NCBI RefSeq assembly: GCF_003667565.1
Contig: NZ_RCUX01000002.1
Coordinates: 248,001-312,000, forward strand
DNA length: 64,000 nt
Direction: 5' to 3'
Origin: Mycetocola tolaasinivorans
Lineage (GTDB): Bacteria; Actinomycetota; Actinomycetes; Actinomycetales; Microbacteriaceae
Shown here: positions 47,366 to 55,760 of the stretch, in pieces
Numbering within the stretch: position 1 is the stretch's first letter
Layout of the letters: every line of letters begins with the position of its first letter
Program-made: the position numbers and the translations under genes
Notes under the pieces: model-generated
The model's input: only the letters and a program-made list of their open reading frames with translations
The model's database searches: none
Told to the model about the DNA's origin: nothing

Positions 47366-48091
47366 CTAGCGGCCGGCCTTCGCGAGCTCCTGACGGATGA
47401 CCTCCTGGAAGACCGACAGCGGCTGAGCGCCCACGATCGGGGTAGCGTTGACCGCAAACACCGGGGTCGAGTTCACGCCGAGCGAGGTGCCCTCACCGAG
47501 GTCGCGGATGACTGCCTGGGTGAGTTCGGGCCTATCGAGGTCGGCGGTGAACTTCGCGATGTCGGGAATCTTCACCTGGGCGGCGAACTCGAGCAGGCGC
47601 TCGCGCGGGTAGTCGGGGTGGCCGCGCTCGGGGGCGGCCTCGAAGATCGCGTCGTGGTACTCCCAGAACATGCCCTGCTCTCCGGCGGCTCGGGCGGCGA
47701 CGGCGGCGGCCACCGAGTCCTCCCCGAAGACCGGAAGGTCGCGCCACTCGACGCGCAGCTGGCCGGAATCGACAAACTCGGAGATGATCTGCGGCATGCT
47801 GTCACGCGAGAACACCCCGCAGAACGGGCAGCGGTAGTCGGCAAACTCGACGAGGGTTACCGGGGCATCCACGGGGCCGAGGGCCAGCGGGTCGCCCTCG
47901 ATGCGGCGGGCGAGATCCAGCACGGGCTGCTCCTCGCCGGCGGTGTTCGCGCCGGGGGCGGAACTCTCGGCGATGGGTGAGGTGGGGGCGGTGTCACCGG
48001 AACCGGTGGACCCGGCCCAGATCATGACGCCGATCGCGGCGGCCGCGAGCACGGAGCCGGAAACGATAAGGGTGGTGCGACGTTGAGTCAT
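47366..48091 (-). CDS. DsbA-family thiol-disulfide oxidoreductase, membrane anchored
   Basis: A 241-residue protein. N-terminal membrane anchor about 7-27, a short Ser/Pro/Thr linker, and a DsbA-like thioredoxin fold from about 55. The active site is C88-P-F-C91 (FADYRCPFCGVF), and a cis-proline loop reads VNSTPVFAVN. It forms or repairs disulfides outside the membrane. AAGGAC lies seven bases before the ATG. With ccdA downstream, it may be kept reduced rather than oxidising. Confidence 0.92.
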   Translation of the reverse strand: MTQRRTTLIVSGSVLAAAAIGVMIWAGSTGSGDTAPTSPIAESSAPGANTAGEEQPVLDLARRIEGDPLALGPVDAPVTLVEFADYRCPFCGVFSRDSMPQIISEFVDSGQLRVEWRDLPVFGEDSVAAAVAARAAGEQGMFWEYHDAIFEAAPERGHPDYPRERLLEFAAQVKIPDIAKFTADLDRPELTQAVIRDLGEGTSLGVNSTPVFAVNATPIVGAQPLSVFQEVIRQELAKAGR

Positions 48092-48241
48092 TAAATTGTC
48101 CTTGATGAGGAGACCGCTTCCCCAGCGGGGTCGGGGCGCTCAAGAGTATGCGGGGGCTGCCGCCTCGGGCCACGGAGGTGGAGGGCGGTGCCGGGGTGCG
48201 CGAACGCGGGTGAGGGTACGGGGTCGGATTCCCGTGAGCTC

Positions 48242-48685
48242 CTAGGTGCGCGATATCCCGAGATCCTGCGGCAGCGGTGCCGCGGGGGAGTGCGAGCAGG
48301 TGGGGGAGACGGCAAACACGATCGGTTCGAGACCGAGCGCGATGGTGGTGACGTACTCCCCGGAGAAGGCGGTGTGCTGATCGATGGTGCGGGCGCCGTG
48401 CACGGATTCGGTGTTCGGGCCGGTGGGCGCGCAGAACGGGGTACTCTCAGCGGAGGGGGCCTCGGTGTGGGCTCCCGCGGGCTGGGCGTCCGTGGCCACT
48501 ACCGCGACGGTCGCCGGTTCCTGGGCGGTGGGCAGCGCCACGGCCGCTACCGGGGCGCGCAAAACCTGCGCGGCACTCGTGCAGCGCGGTGCCATCAGGG
48601 CCACGGTGATGAGCGCCAGCAGCATGCCAAAAACGAGCAGGGTGCGCGGGGAGAGCGCGGCGCGCGCGGTGATTCGGCCGTTCAT
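48242..48685 (-). CDS. Small predicted secreted protein upstream of dsbA-like gene
   Basis: A 147-residue hypothetical. From ATG 48685, preceded by AGGGGGAG, it shows one hydrophobic segment (about 15-33, TLLVFGMLLALITVALMAP), then an Ala/Val/Thr-rich stretch. The C-terminal half has cysteines in STPFCAPTGPN and VSPTCSHSP. It resembles no family I know. Two cysteines in the exported half and its position just ahead of the DsbA/CcdA genes suggest a thiol-redox client, but the 150-bp gap leaves this open. An overlapping frame on the other strand is less likely because it lacks a ribosome site. Confidence 0.5.
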   Translation of the reverse strand: MNGRITARAALSPRTLLVFGMLLALITVALMAPRCTSAAQVLRAPVAAVALPTAQEPATVAVVATDAQPAGAHTEAPSAESTPFCAPTGPNTESVHGARTIDQHTAFSGEYVTTIALGLEPIVFAVSPTCSHSPAAPLPQDLGISRT

Positions 48686-48750
48686 GCTCCCCCTTTCGTC
48701 CGTGATCAAACCCCTCCACTATAGCGGGGGAGCCTGAATCGGGCGCGGAG

Positions 48751-49410
48751 CTATTCGGCGGAGGTCTCCAGGGCGGGCTCGCGCAGCGGGGAGGGCTGCG
48801 GGTTGACCACGGCCGAGACGATGGCCTCGATAGCGAATTCGCTCGCCTCGCCGAGCAGCAGGTTTTCGGGATCGAGCAGCCACTGAATCTGCAGGCCGTC
48901 CATCACGGCGAGGATCGCCGCCGCCGCGTGGGCCACGGTGTCCGGGGCCTCCACCTCGCGCTGGGCACACAGCAATTCAAACGATTCGATTGCCTCCTGG
49001 CGAAGGTTACGGTAGCGATCGACGAAGTAGTCGCGTGCCGCGTGATCGTCAGTCACGGACTCGGCGGACAGCACGGCGTACAGCTGCACCAGTCCGGCGC
49101 GCTGCGCGTTGGAGAAGGCGGTGCGCACCAGGTGGCGGAAGAACTCGATTCCCGTGGGGATGTGCTTTTCCTCGAGGTGGTCCACGTCGGACTCGTCACG
49201 GTAGGTGAGCACCTCCATGAGCAGGAGATCCTTCGACCCAAAGTGGTGCAGGATGCCGGCGTGGGTCATTCCCACCTGATCGGCGATATCGGTCAGGGTG
49301 CCGTTCACCGAGCCCTTGGAGCCGAAGATATCCGTTGCGGCACGCAGGATCTCGCGTCGCCGGGCAATCGTCTCCGGACGCGAACGTGTCTGTTTCTTTG
49401 CGGTGGCCAC
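48751..49410 (-). CDS. TetR-family transcriptional regulator
   Basis: A 219-residue repressor. An N-terminal TetR DNA-binding domain is at about 14-62 (RREILRAATDIFGSKGSVNGTLTDIADQVGMTHAGILHHFGSKDLLLMEVL), followed by an all-helical ligand domain. It is divergent from the ABC transporter operon, with operator site 3 in the shared 600-bp spacer. I infer that it controls the three 18-bp sites at 34724, 39418 and 49583 and responds to an imported sugar or its product. The ligand is unknown, and direct proof of binding is lacking. Confidence 0.9.
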   Translation of the reverse strand: MATAKKQTRSRPETIARRREILRAATDIFGSKGSVNGTLTDIADQVGMTHAGILHHFGSKDLLLMEVLTYRDESDVDHLEEKHIPTGIEFFRHLVRTAFSNAQRAGLVQLYAVLSAESVTDDHAARDYFVDRYRNLRQEAIESFELLCAQREVEAPDTVAHAAAAILAVMDGLQIQWLLDPENLLLGEASEFAIEAIVSAVVNPQPSPLREPALETSAE

Positions 49411-49582
49411 GGACGGGCACCCCCTCTAATCTGCATGCGCGTCGTTGCGGCGGCAATGTTGCTCAACCGTAATGAAGTCTGCTCTGACGCGGAATCACCT
49501 GAATATATTCTGACGTGCACGGCACGTGTCGCGTCTGTATTTAGGAGGATAGCGCAGTCTTGATCGCGGCGCACTTGAAAAC

Positions 49583-49600
49583 TTACTGACAAGCCGGTAA
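49583..49600 (+). promoter_or_regulatory. Operator site 3 (ABC operon / TetR gene)
   Basis: TTACTGAC-AA-GCCGGTAA followed by CC. The left half is identical to site 2. The right half also forms a hairpin with TTACCGG at 49613-49619. It lies 173 bp upstream of the TetR start and 412 bp upstream of the binding-protein gene. Confidence 0.65.
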
Positions 49601-49641
49601 CCTTTCAGAAGATTACCGGTCTCAATGACGAGGAGTACTCG

Positions 49642-49863
49642 ATGAACGCATCCGCGTGCATTCCCGCCCCACGGGAAATGGCACACGGTCGGGTGCGTGA
49701 AAACGGGTTCACTCCGTCGCTGGGATTGAGGGATAACGACACTATGTCTACCCGCAATGAGGCGCTTCCCGGCTCCTTTGCGCGAGCCGGATATTTTTTT
49801 GTCCTCCCGGCAGTCAGGGTCTCACAGGGTTGCGAGCAGGTGGCGATCAGGCAAGACCGGTAG
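49642..49863 (+). other. Possible leader ORF
   Basis: ATG 49642 has AGGAG seven bases upstream and opens a 73-codon frame (MNASACIPAPREM...) that spans the attenuator at 49769-49800. It has no known family and an odd composition. It may be a leader whose translation affects the terminator, or only chance. Confidence 0.3.
49769..49800 (+). terminator. Intrinsic terminator inside ABC operon leader (attenuator)
   Basis: CCGGCTC (49769-49775) pairs with GAGCCGG (49784-49790) and is followed by ATATTTTTTT. It lies after operator site 3 and 212 bp before the binding-protein gene. Unless there is a later promoter, it must be bypassed to express the operon. Confidence 0.75.
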
Positions 49864-49871
49864 CCGCAAAA

Positions 49872-49988
49872 CCGATGGCGCATCACCATCGGGGAACGGG
49901 CTGGAGACACAGCCCGCGGCTGGACACGCCCATCCGGGTGTCCGCATTCACAGTGAATAACCGTTTTGGAGCAGGACGCTCCAAAACG
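49872..49988 (+). promoter_or_regulatory. Four tandem hairpins in leader of binding-protein gene
   Basis: CCGATGG/CCATCGG (49872-49891), CGGGCTG/CAGCCCG (49897-49916), GGACAC/GTGTCC (49922-49943) and a perfect 11-bp CGTTTTGGAGC/GCTCCAAAACG (49962-49988). The last sits just before the GGAGAGAGA ribosome site. No T tracts follow, so these look like mRNA structures for stability or antitermination. Confidence 0.6.
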
Positions 49989-50011
49989 CCCATCCTATGT
50001 AGGAGAGAGAA

Positions 50012-51676
50012 ATGACGAAGAAGTCCTCTTTGGTCGCCCTGGGGCTGGCAGCAGCTCTGGCGCTCACCGGTTGTGCCGCAGGCAACAACGGTGAAAAGCC
50101 TGCTGAAGGCAAGGCCGGCGCCGCGCTGACCATCGCCAAGCCGGACGGTGCGATCGCAACCCAGTCCAACAACCCGTGGGTCGGCGACTCCTCGGCACTC
50201 AAGCTCGGTTACATCAACTCGATCCTTGAGCCCCTCGGTCTCGTAAACCTCGCAGACCCGAGCGAGCCGGTTCGTCCGTGGCTCGCAAAGACCATCGAGT
50301 GGTCCCCCGACTTCAAGTCGGTCACCCTGACCCCCGAAGACAAGGCCACCTGGAACGACGGCAAGAAGTTCACCGCCGACGACATCGCCTTCACCTTCCA
50401 GCTCTTCCTGGACCACCCGGCACTCGACATCGACGCCATCGGCCTCACCAAGATCACCAACGCCGACGGCAAGGTGACCCTGGACTTCGAGAACTCGATG
50501 TTCGTGAAGCAGGAGAAGGTGCTGCACAAGCGCATCGTCCCCAAGCACATCTACGAGGGCGTCAAGGACCCGGCTACCTACGAGTTCAAGGAAGCCGTCG
50601 GAACCGGTCCGTACAAGCTGACCAAGTTCGACACCCAGTCCGTTGAGCTCACCGCTCGCGACGACTACTGGGGTGGCAAGCTCGCCGTCCCGAAGCTGTA
50701 CTACGTGTCCTACAACGACAACACCGCTCTGACCACCGCCCTCGCCTCCGGCGACGCCGACTGGGCTCAGGCCTTCATTCCGAACGTGCAGTCCGCGTTC
50801 CTGGACAAGGACAAGGAGCACAACCGTCAGTGGGCTGCCGCAGGTCTGGGCATCGACGCACTGTACGTCAACACCACCAAGGCTCCGTTCGACAACAAGG
50901 CTTTCCGCCAGGCGATCAACGACGTGATCGACCGTCACAAGCACCAGGAAGTCGCTCGTGAGGGCGCGGTTCCGGCGATCAAGTCGATCACCGGTCTGCC
51001 GACCCCGGCCGGTGACTCCTTCATCCAGGCCGAGTACAAGGGCAAGGACTACAAGGTTGACGTTGACGCAGCCAAGAAGATCCTGACCGACGCCGGTTAC
51101 ACCGGTGTGGGCGACAAGCTGGTTGACCCCAAGGGCAACCCGGTTGAGTTCACCCTCTCGGTTCCGCAGGGTTGGAACGACTACGTGACCGGCATCAGCC
51201 TGATCCAGAGCTCGGTCAAGGCCCTCGGCGTTGACGCCAAGGTCAACACCCCCGACTCGGACACCTGGTGGGACAACAAGAGCAAGGGTGACTTCGACGC
51301 CATCCTGCACTGGACCGACACCGGCGCAACCCCGTACAACATCTACAACAACACCATGGGCGGCATGTACCTGAAGCCCATCGGTGAGCAGGCCGACTAC
51401 AACTTCGGTCGCTACGACAACCCTGAGGCCACCGCCGAGCTCGCCGCCTACGCTAACGCAACCGACGACGCAGCCCGCACCGCCGCTCTCGACAAGGTCC
51501 AGCAGATCTTCGTTGAGGACGTCCCCGCAATGGCAATCGGAACCCGTCCGTACATCGGTACCTACAACACGCGTAACTACGTGGGTTGGCCGGACGCGAA
51601 GGACCCGTACGCACCCTCTGACCCCACTCAGGTCAACTCGGTCCTCATCCTCACCAAGCTGAAGGCCGCGAACTAA
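50012..51676 (+). CDS. ABC transporter substrate-binding lipoprotein (family 5)
   Basis: A 554-residue extracellular binding protein of the Opp/Dpp class. Signal peptide with lipobox LTGC (Cys about 21). The SBP_bac_5 core includes LAKTIEWSPDFKSVTLTPEDKATWNDGKKFTADDIAFTF-type sequence (about 90-130) and GTGPYKLTKFD (about 205-215). It is set in an operon with two ATPases, two permeases and a GH3 beta-glucosidase. I infer that it binds short beta-gluco-oligosaccharides rather than peptides, as in some thermophile family-5 systems. ATG 50012 has GGAGAGAG upstream. Codon bias is strong, so it should be abundant. A hairpin after its stop probably makes its mRNA more abundant than the rest. Confidence 0.92.
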   Translation: MTKKSSLVALGLAAALALTGCAAGNNGEKPAEGKAGAALTIAKPDGAIATQSNNPWVGDSSALKLGYINSILEPLGLVNLADPSEPVRPWLAKTIEWSPDFKSVTLTPEDKATWNDGKKFTADDIAFTFQLFLDHPALDIDAIGLTKITNADGKVTLDFENSMFVKQEKVLHKRIVPKHIYEGVKDPATYEFKEAVGTGPYKLTKFDTQSVELTARDDYWGGKLAVPKLYYVSYNDNTALTTALASGDADWAQAFIPNVQSAFLDKDKEHNRQWAAAGLGIDALYVNTTKAPFDNKAFRQAINDVIDRHKHQEVAREGAVPAIKSITGLPTPAGDSFIQAEYKGKDYKVDVDAAKKILTDAGYTGVGDKLVDPKGNPVEFTLSVPQGWNDYVTGISLIQSSVKALGVDAKVNTPDSDTWWDNKSKGDFDAILHWTDTGATPYNIYNNTMGGMYLKPIGEQADYNFGRYDNPEATAELAAYANATDDAARTAALDKVQQIFVEDVPAMAIGTRPYIGTYNTRNYVGWPDAKDPYAPSDPTQVNSVLILTKLKAAN

Positions 51677-51741
51677 CGTTCGCACTGCAACACCTCTCGT
51701 GACGCGAGAGGGACCGCGCATCGCTGCTGCGGCACCATCCA

Positions 51742-51786
51742 CGTCACCATCGTGACGGGGGTGGGGTGCACACGCACCCCACCCCC
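51742..51786 (+). other. Intercistronic hairpins after binding-protein gene
   Basis: CGTCAC/GTGACG (51742-51757) is followed by a perfect 13-bp GGGGGTGGGGTGC / GCACCCCACCCCC with a four-base loop (51757-51786). No T tract follows, so this is likely an mRNA stabiliser or partial terminator that raises the binding protein over the transporter parts. Confidence 0.75.
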
Positions 51787-51858
51787 GCCCACGGGTTTCT
51801 CATGTCTTCCCCCATCCCCGCTTAAGACATGACGCTTGACAAGAATCAGGAACGCATT

Positions 51859-52713
51859 GTGACCTCCGACAATCTGCTGACGGTCTCGAACTTCAGTGTG
51901 ATGTACGACGTGGATCCGCCCGTTGAAGCCGTGCGCGACGTGTCGCTCACGCTGAAGCGCGGCGAAATCCTCGGCCTCGCCGGTGAATCCGGCTGTGGCA
52001 AGACCACCCTCGCCTATGGCATCCAGCGTCTGCTGAAGCCGCCGGCCGTGATTACTCAGGGCTCGGCCATCTTCCACGACAAGGCCGGCGAGGACATCGA
52101 CCTCAACTCCCTCGACGAAAAGCAGATGCGTGCGTTCCGCTGGAACAAGGCCTCCATGGTCTTCCAGGGCGCGATGAACGCCCTGAACCCCGTGGTCAAC
52201 ATCGGCAAGCAGCTCGGCGACGTCTTCACGACCCACCGCCCCGAGCTCTCCCGTGCCGAGCGCCACGAGGAATCCGCTCGACTGCTGGAGATCGTCGGCG
52301 TGGGCCGCGATCGCCTGCGTGCCTTCCCGCACGAGCTCTCCGGTGGTATGCGTCAGCGCGTCATGATCGCCATGGCCCTGGCCCTCAAGCCGCAGCTCAT
52401 GATCATGGACGAGCCCACCACCGCGCTCGACGTGCTCGTGCAGCGCGAAATCCTTCAGCAGATCTCCGACCTGCGCAAGGAATTCGGATTCTCGGTGATC
52501 TTCATCACCCACGACCTTCCGCTGCTGCTGGAAATCTCCGACCGAATCGCCGTCATGCGTGCGGGCAAGGTTGTTGAGATCAACACCGCGGAGCAGATCT
52601 ACCACCACGCGGAGCACGAGTACACCCGCAAGCTTCTCGCCTCGTTCCCGAGCCTGACCGGTGAGCGCGGCGACTTCGTTCGTGGCACCTCCTCCGTAGA
52701 GACTGGAGCGTAA
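51859..52713 (+). CDS. ABC transporter ATP-binding protein (OppD-like)
   Basis: A 284-residue nucleotide-binding subunit. Walker A GESGCGKTT, Q-loop in MVFQGAMNALNP, signature LSGGMRQR, Walker B LMIMDEPTTALD, H-loop FITHD. It energises oligosaccharide import with the following ATPase. I prefer GTG 51859, which has AGGAA five bases upstream; ATG 51829 has no ribosome site. It lacks the extended C-terminal oligopeptide domain in full, ending 60 residues after the H-loop. Confidence 0.93.
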   Translation: MTSDNLLTVSNFSVMYDVDPPVEAVRDVSLTLKRGEILGLAGESGCGKTTLAYGIQRLLKPPAVITQGSAIFHDKAGEDIDLNSLDEKQMRAFRWNKASMVFQGAMNALNPVVNIGKQLGDVFTTHRPELSRAERHEESARLLEIVGVGRDRLRAFPHELSGGMRQRVMIAMALALKPQLMIMDEPTTALDVLVQREILQQISDLRKEFGFSVIFITHDLPLLLEISDRIAVMRAGKVVEINTAEQIYHHAEHEYTRKLLASFPSLTGERGDFVRGTSSVETGA

Positions 52714-52718
52714 TCGCC

Positions 52719-53525
52719 ATGACGACCCTCGAATTCAAAGACGTCACCAAGCGCTACCGCATCCGCGGTACCGGTGACTTCCTCGCCCTGGACAAGGTGA
52801 ACTTCACCCTGACCTCCGGCAAGACCATCGCCCTGGTGGGCCAGAGCGGTAGTGGTAAGTCCACCATCGCGAAGATCCTGACCCAGCTCGAGCGCGCCAC
52901 CTCCGGTGAGGTTCTGCTCGATGGCAAGCCGATCCCGCGTCGCGGCCGCGCCCTGCGCAGCTACCGTCAGCAGGTCCGCATGGTCTTCCAGGACCCCTTC
53001 GCCTCGCTGAACCCGTACCACACCATCCGCCACCACATCGAGCGCCCGCTGCGCCTCGACAAGGTTGTGCCGAACGAAGAGGTCGAGAACGAGGTGTATC
53101 GCCTCCTGGAGCGCGTGCGCCTCGAGCCGAACGACGTGATTGATCGTCGCCCGCACGAGCTCTCCGGTGGACAGCGTCAGCGCGTGGCCATCGCCCGCGC
53201 CCTCGCCTCGCGTCCGTCGCTGCTGATCGCCGACGAGCCCGTCTCGATGCTTGACGTGTCGATCCGCCTCGGCGTGCTGAACCTGCTTGCCGACCTGCAG
53301 CGCGAGAACAACCTGGGTGTGCTGTACATCACCCACGACCTCGCGACCGCCCGTCACTTCTCGGACGAGATTATGGTGCTGAACCGCGGTGTCGTGGTTG
53401 AGCGCGGTAACGCCGATGACGTCATCCTGAACCCGCAGCACGCCTACACGCGTGAACTGCGGGATGCCTCGCCCAACCCGGACAAGCACTTCGCGGCGCC
53501 CGGCACGACTTCCCCCCGGAGCTGA
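52719..53525 (+). CDS. ABC transporter ATP-binding protein (OppF-like)
   Basis: A 268-residue second ATPase. Walker A GQSGSGKST, Q-loop MVFQDPFASLNP, signature LSGGQRQRVA, Walker B LLIADEPVSMLD, H-loop YITHD. It starts five bases after the first ATPase gene and ends five bases before the permease gene, so translation is coupled. Confidence 0.94.
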   Translation: MTTLEFKDVTKRYRIRGTGDFLALDKVNFTLTSGKTIALVGQSGSGKSTIAKILTQLERATSGEVLLDGKPIPRRGRALRSYRQQVRMVFQDPFASLNPYHTIRHHIERPLRLDKVVPNEEVENEVYRLLERVRLEPNDVIDRRPHELSGGQRQRVAIARALASRPSLLIADEPVSMLDVSIRLGVLNLLADLQRENNLGVLYITHDLATARHFSDEIMVLNRGVVVERGNADDVILNPQHAYTRELRDASPNPDKHFAAPGTTSPRS

Positions 53526-53530
53526 ACCCC

Positions 53531-54514
53531 GTGAGATTCTTCCTGCGACGCACAGCGTTCTATCTGTTCACCGCCTGGGCGGCGATCACGATCAACTTCT
53601 TCCTGCCCCGATTCCTGAAGGGTGACCCGGTTTCGGCGTACATCGCCAAGAACCAGGGTCTGATCAGCCCGGATGCCGCAGCGGCGCTGCGCACCCTGTT
53701 TGGTCTGGACAAGAACCAGTCCCTCCTCGAGCAGTACATCAGCTACTGGAAGCTGCTCCTCAGCGGCGACCTGGGCCGCTCCTTCTCCAAGGGTCTCGCC
53801 CCGGTCACCGACGTGATCGCCTCGGCCCTGCCCTGGACCATCGGTCTGGTCGGTATTGCCACGATCATCTCGTTCGTGATCGGTACCACCCTCGGTGCCT
53901 ACGCCGGTTGGCGTCGTGGATCCAAGGCAGACGCCCTGATCCCGATCACCACCTTCTTCTCCACCGTCCCCTACTTCTGGCTCGGTCTGATCGCGATTGC
54001 GTTCTTCGCCACCACCCTTGGCTGGTTCCCCGCCTCACACGCGTATGACAAGGGGGCGAGCCCCGAACTCACCTGGGACTTCATCGGGCAGGTCATCAAC
54101 CACGGAACGCTTCCCGCGCTCACCATCGTGGTGTCCTCGCTCGGTGGTTGGGTCCTCGGTATGCGCAACATGATGGTCACCGTCATGGACGAGGACTACG
54201 TCACCGTGGCTCAGGCCAAGGGTCTGCCGCCGCGCAAGGTCCTCATCAACTACGCCGCCCGCAACGCCGTGCTGCCGCAGCTCTCGAGCTTCGCGCTGTC
54301 GCTCGGATTCATCGTGGGTGGAACCCTGGTCATGGAGCTCGTGTTCTCCTACCCCGGTGTGGGAAAGCTGCTGCTTGACGCCACCAACGCGAAGGACTAC
54401 CCGCTCATGCAGGGTCTGTTCCTGATCATCACGTTGACCATCCTGGTGGCCAACATCCTCGCCGATGTCGCCTACGCGATCCTCGACCCGCGCACCCGTC
54501 AGTCGGAGGCCTAG
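53531..54514 (+). CDS. ABC transporter permease (OppB-like)
   Basis: A 327-residue inner-membrane permease with about six helices. The N-terminal RRTAFYLFTAWAAITINFFLPRFLKGDP pattern and the EAA loop (YVTVAQAKGLPPRKVLINYAARNAVLP, about 222-248) fit the OppB/DppB type. GTG 53531 overlaps no other gene. It pairs with the next permease to form the import channel. Confidence 0.93.
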   Translation: MRFFLRRTAFYLFTAWAAITINFFLPRFLKGDPVSAYIAKNQGLISPDAAAALRTLFGLDKNQSLLEQYISYWKLLLSGDLGRSFSKGLAPVTDVIASALPWTIGLVGIATIISFVIGTTLGAYAGWRRGSKADALIPITTFFSTVPYFWLGLIAIAFFATTLGWFPASHAYDKGASPELTWDFIGQVINHGTLPALTIVVSSLGGWVLGMRNMMVTVMDEDYVTVAQAKGLPPRKVLINYAARNAVLPQLSSFALSLGFIVGGTLVMELVFSYPGVGKLLLDATNAKDYPLMQGLFLIITLTILVANILADVAYAILDPRTRQSEA

Positions 54515-54517
54515 ACC

Positions 54518-55642
54518 ATGACTCAGCCCGAAACCGCGGTAATGGCCGCAGTAGCCGATCCCGCTCCCCGCACCGCGCGTAAGCAGACCCCGTTCACCAA
54601 GTTTGCTCAGGCCTTCTCGATGTTCCGTAACGGAAAGTCGATCACCGGTCTGTGCATTCTCGGATTCTTCGTTCTCGTTGCGATCTTTGGTGACCTGCTG
54701 GCCCCCTACGGCCCGCTGGACAAGGACTTCAGCGCCCTGCGCCAGGGCCCGTCGTCCACCCACTGGCTCGGCACCACCCACATGGGTGAGGACGTCCTCA
54801 GCCAGCTGATCTACGGAACCCGTGGTGTGCTGGTGGTGGGCTTCGCGGCCGGTATCATCGCCACCCTGATCGCCGTGATCATCGGTGTGACCGCGGGTTA
54901 CATGGGTGGCTGGAAGAGCGAGTCGCTCTCGGCCATCACCAACGTGTTCCTCGTGATCCCGGCCCTGCCGCTGATGATCATCGTGGCTTCGCAGTACGAG
55001 AACCCGAGCCTCCTGCTCATCGCCGGTGTGCTGGCGCTGACCGGTTGGGCCTGGGGTAGCCGCGTGCTGCGCGCCCAGACCATGTCGCTGCGTAACCGGG
55101 ACTTCGTCCAGGCCGCCCGCGCCAACGGTGAGCCGCTGTACCGCATCATCGCGGTGGAGATGCTCCCCAACCTGATCGCGATCATCGCCTCGAGCTTCGT
55201 GGGTACCGTGACCGCTGCCGTCCTGGGTCTGACCACCCTGGCCTTCATCGGTGTGATCCCGATCACCAACCTGAACTGGGGAACGATCCTGTTCTGGGCA
55301 CAGCAGAACGGTGCCTTCCCGGACTTCTGGTGGTGGTACGTTCCCGCCGGTCTCTGCATCGCGCTGCTGGGTATGGCCCTCTCGCTGATCAACTTCGGTA
55401 TCGACGAGTACGTGAACCCGCGCCTGCGTAGCGCCGGTGAGCGTGCCCGCGAAATGCGCAAGAAGGGCATCAAGGTGACCTCGAGCGTGACCGCCGTGCG
55501 GACCACTCCGACCTCGGGCACCCAGCCCGATGACGGAGCGGCCTCGGCACCTCGCCACGCGAGCCCCGCGGTTGACCTGGACGCCGTCACTCCGGTGGCG
55601 CCGCCCGCACCCGCAAATCCGGACGACACCACCGCTCGGTAA
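54518..55642 (+). CDS. ABC transporter permease (OppC-like)
   Basis: A 374-residue permease. OppC-type N-terminal helix about 45-66, HWLGTTHMGEDVLSQLIYGTR (about 85-105), and an EAA loop with VQAARANGEPLYRIIAVEMLPNL (about 205-227). A 60-residue hydrophilic Pro/Ala/Thr-rich tail beyond the last helix is unusual for the family. It starts three bases after oppB. Confidence 0.93.
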   Translation: MTQPETAVMAAVADPAPRTARKQTPFTKFAQAFSMFRNGKSITGLCILGFFVLVAIFGDLLAPYGPLDKDFSALRQGPSSTHWLGTTHMGEDVLSQLIYGTRGVLVVGFAAGIIATLIAVIIGVTAGYMGGWKSESLSAITNVFLVIPALPLMIIVASQYENPSLLLIAGVLALTGWAWGSRVLRAQTMSLRNRDFVQAARANGEPLYRIIAVEMLPNLIAIIASSFVGTVTAAVLGLTTLAFIGVIPITNLNWGTILFWAQQNGAFPDFWWWYVPAGLCIALLGMALSLINFGIDEYVNPRLRSAGERAREMRKKGIKVTSSVTAVRTTPTSGTQPDDGAASAPRHASPAVDLDAVTPVAPPAPANPDDTTAR

Positions 55643-55653
55643 TCAGACCAATC

Positions 55654-55687
55654 GGCCCCCTTCTCCCGGTGGAGGAGGGGGCCCTTT
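55654..55687 (+). terminator. Weak terminator between permease and GH3 gene
   Basis: GGCCCCCTTCTCC pairs with GGAGGAGGGGGCC (one wobble), loop CGGT, then CTTT. It may partly uncouple the downstream GH3 gene from the transporter. Confidence 0.65.
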
Positions 55688-55760
55688 GCGGGGCGGCTCG
55701 TTCGCCCCTTACACCCGCATCAACCCGGTCGGCCCCCGACCATCTAAGGACTTACGTTTC

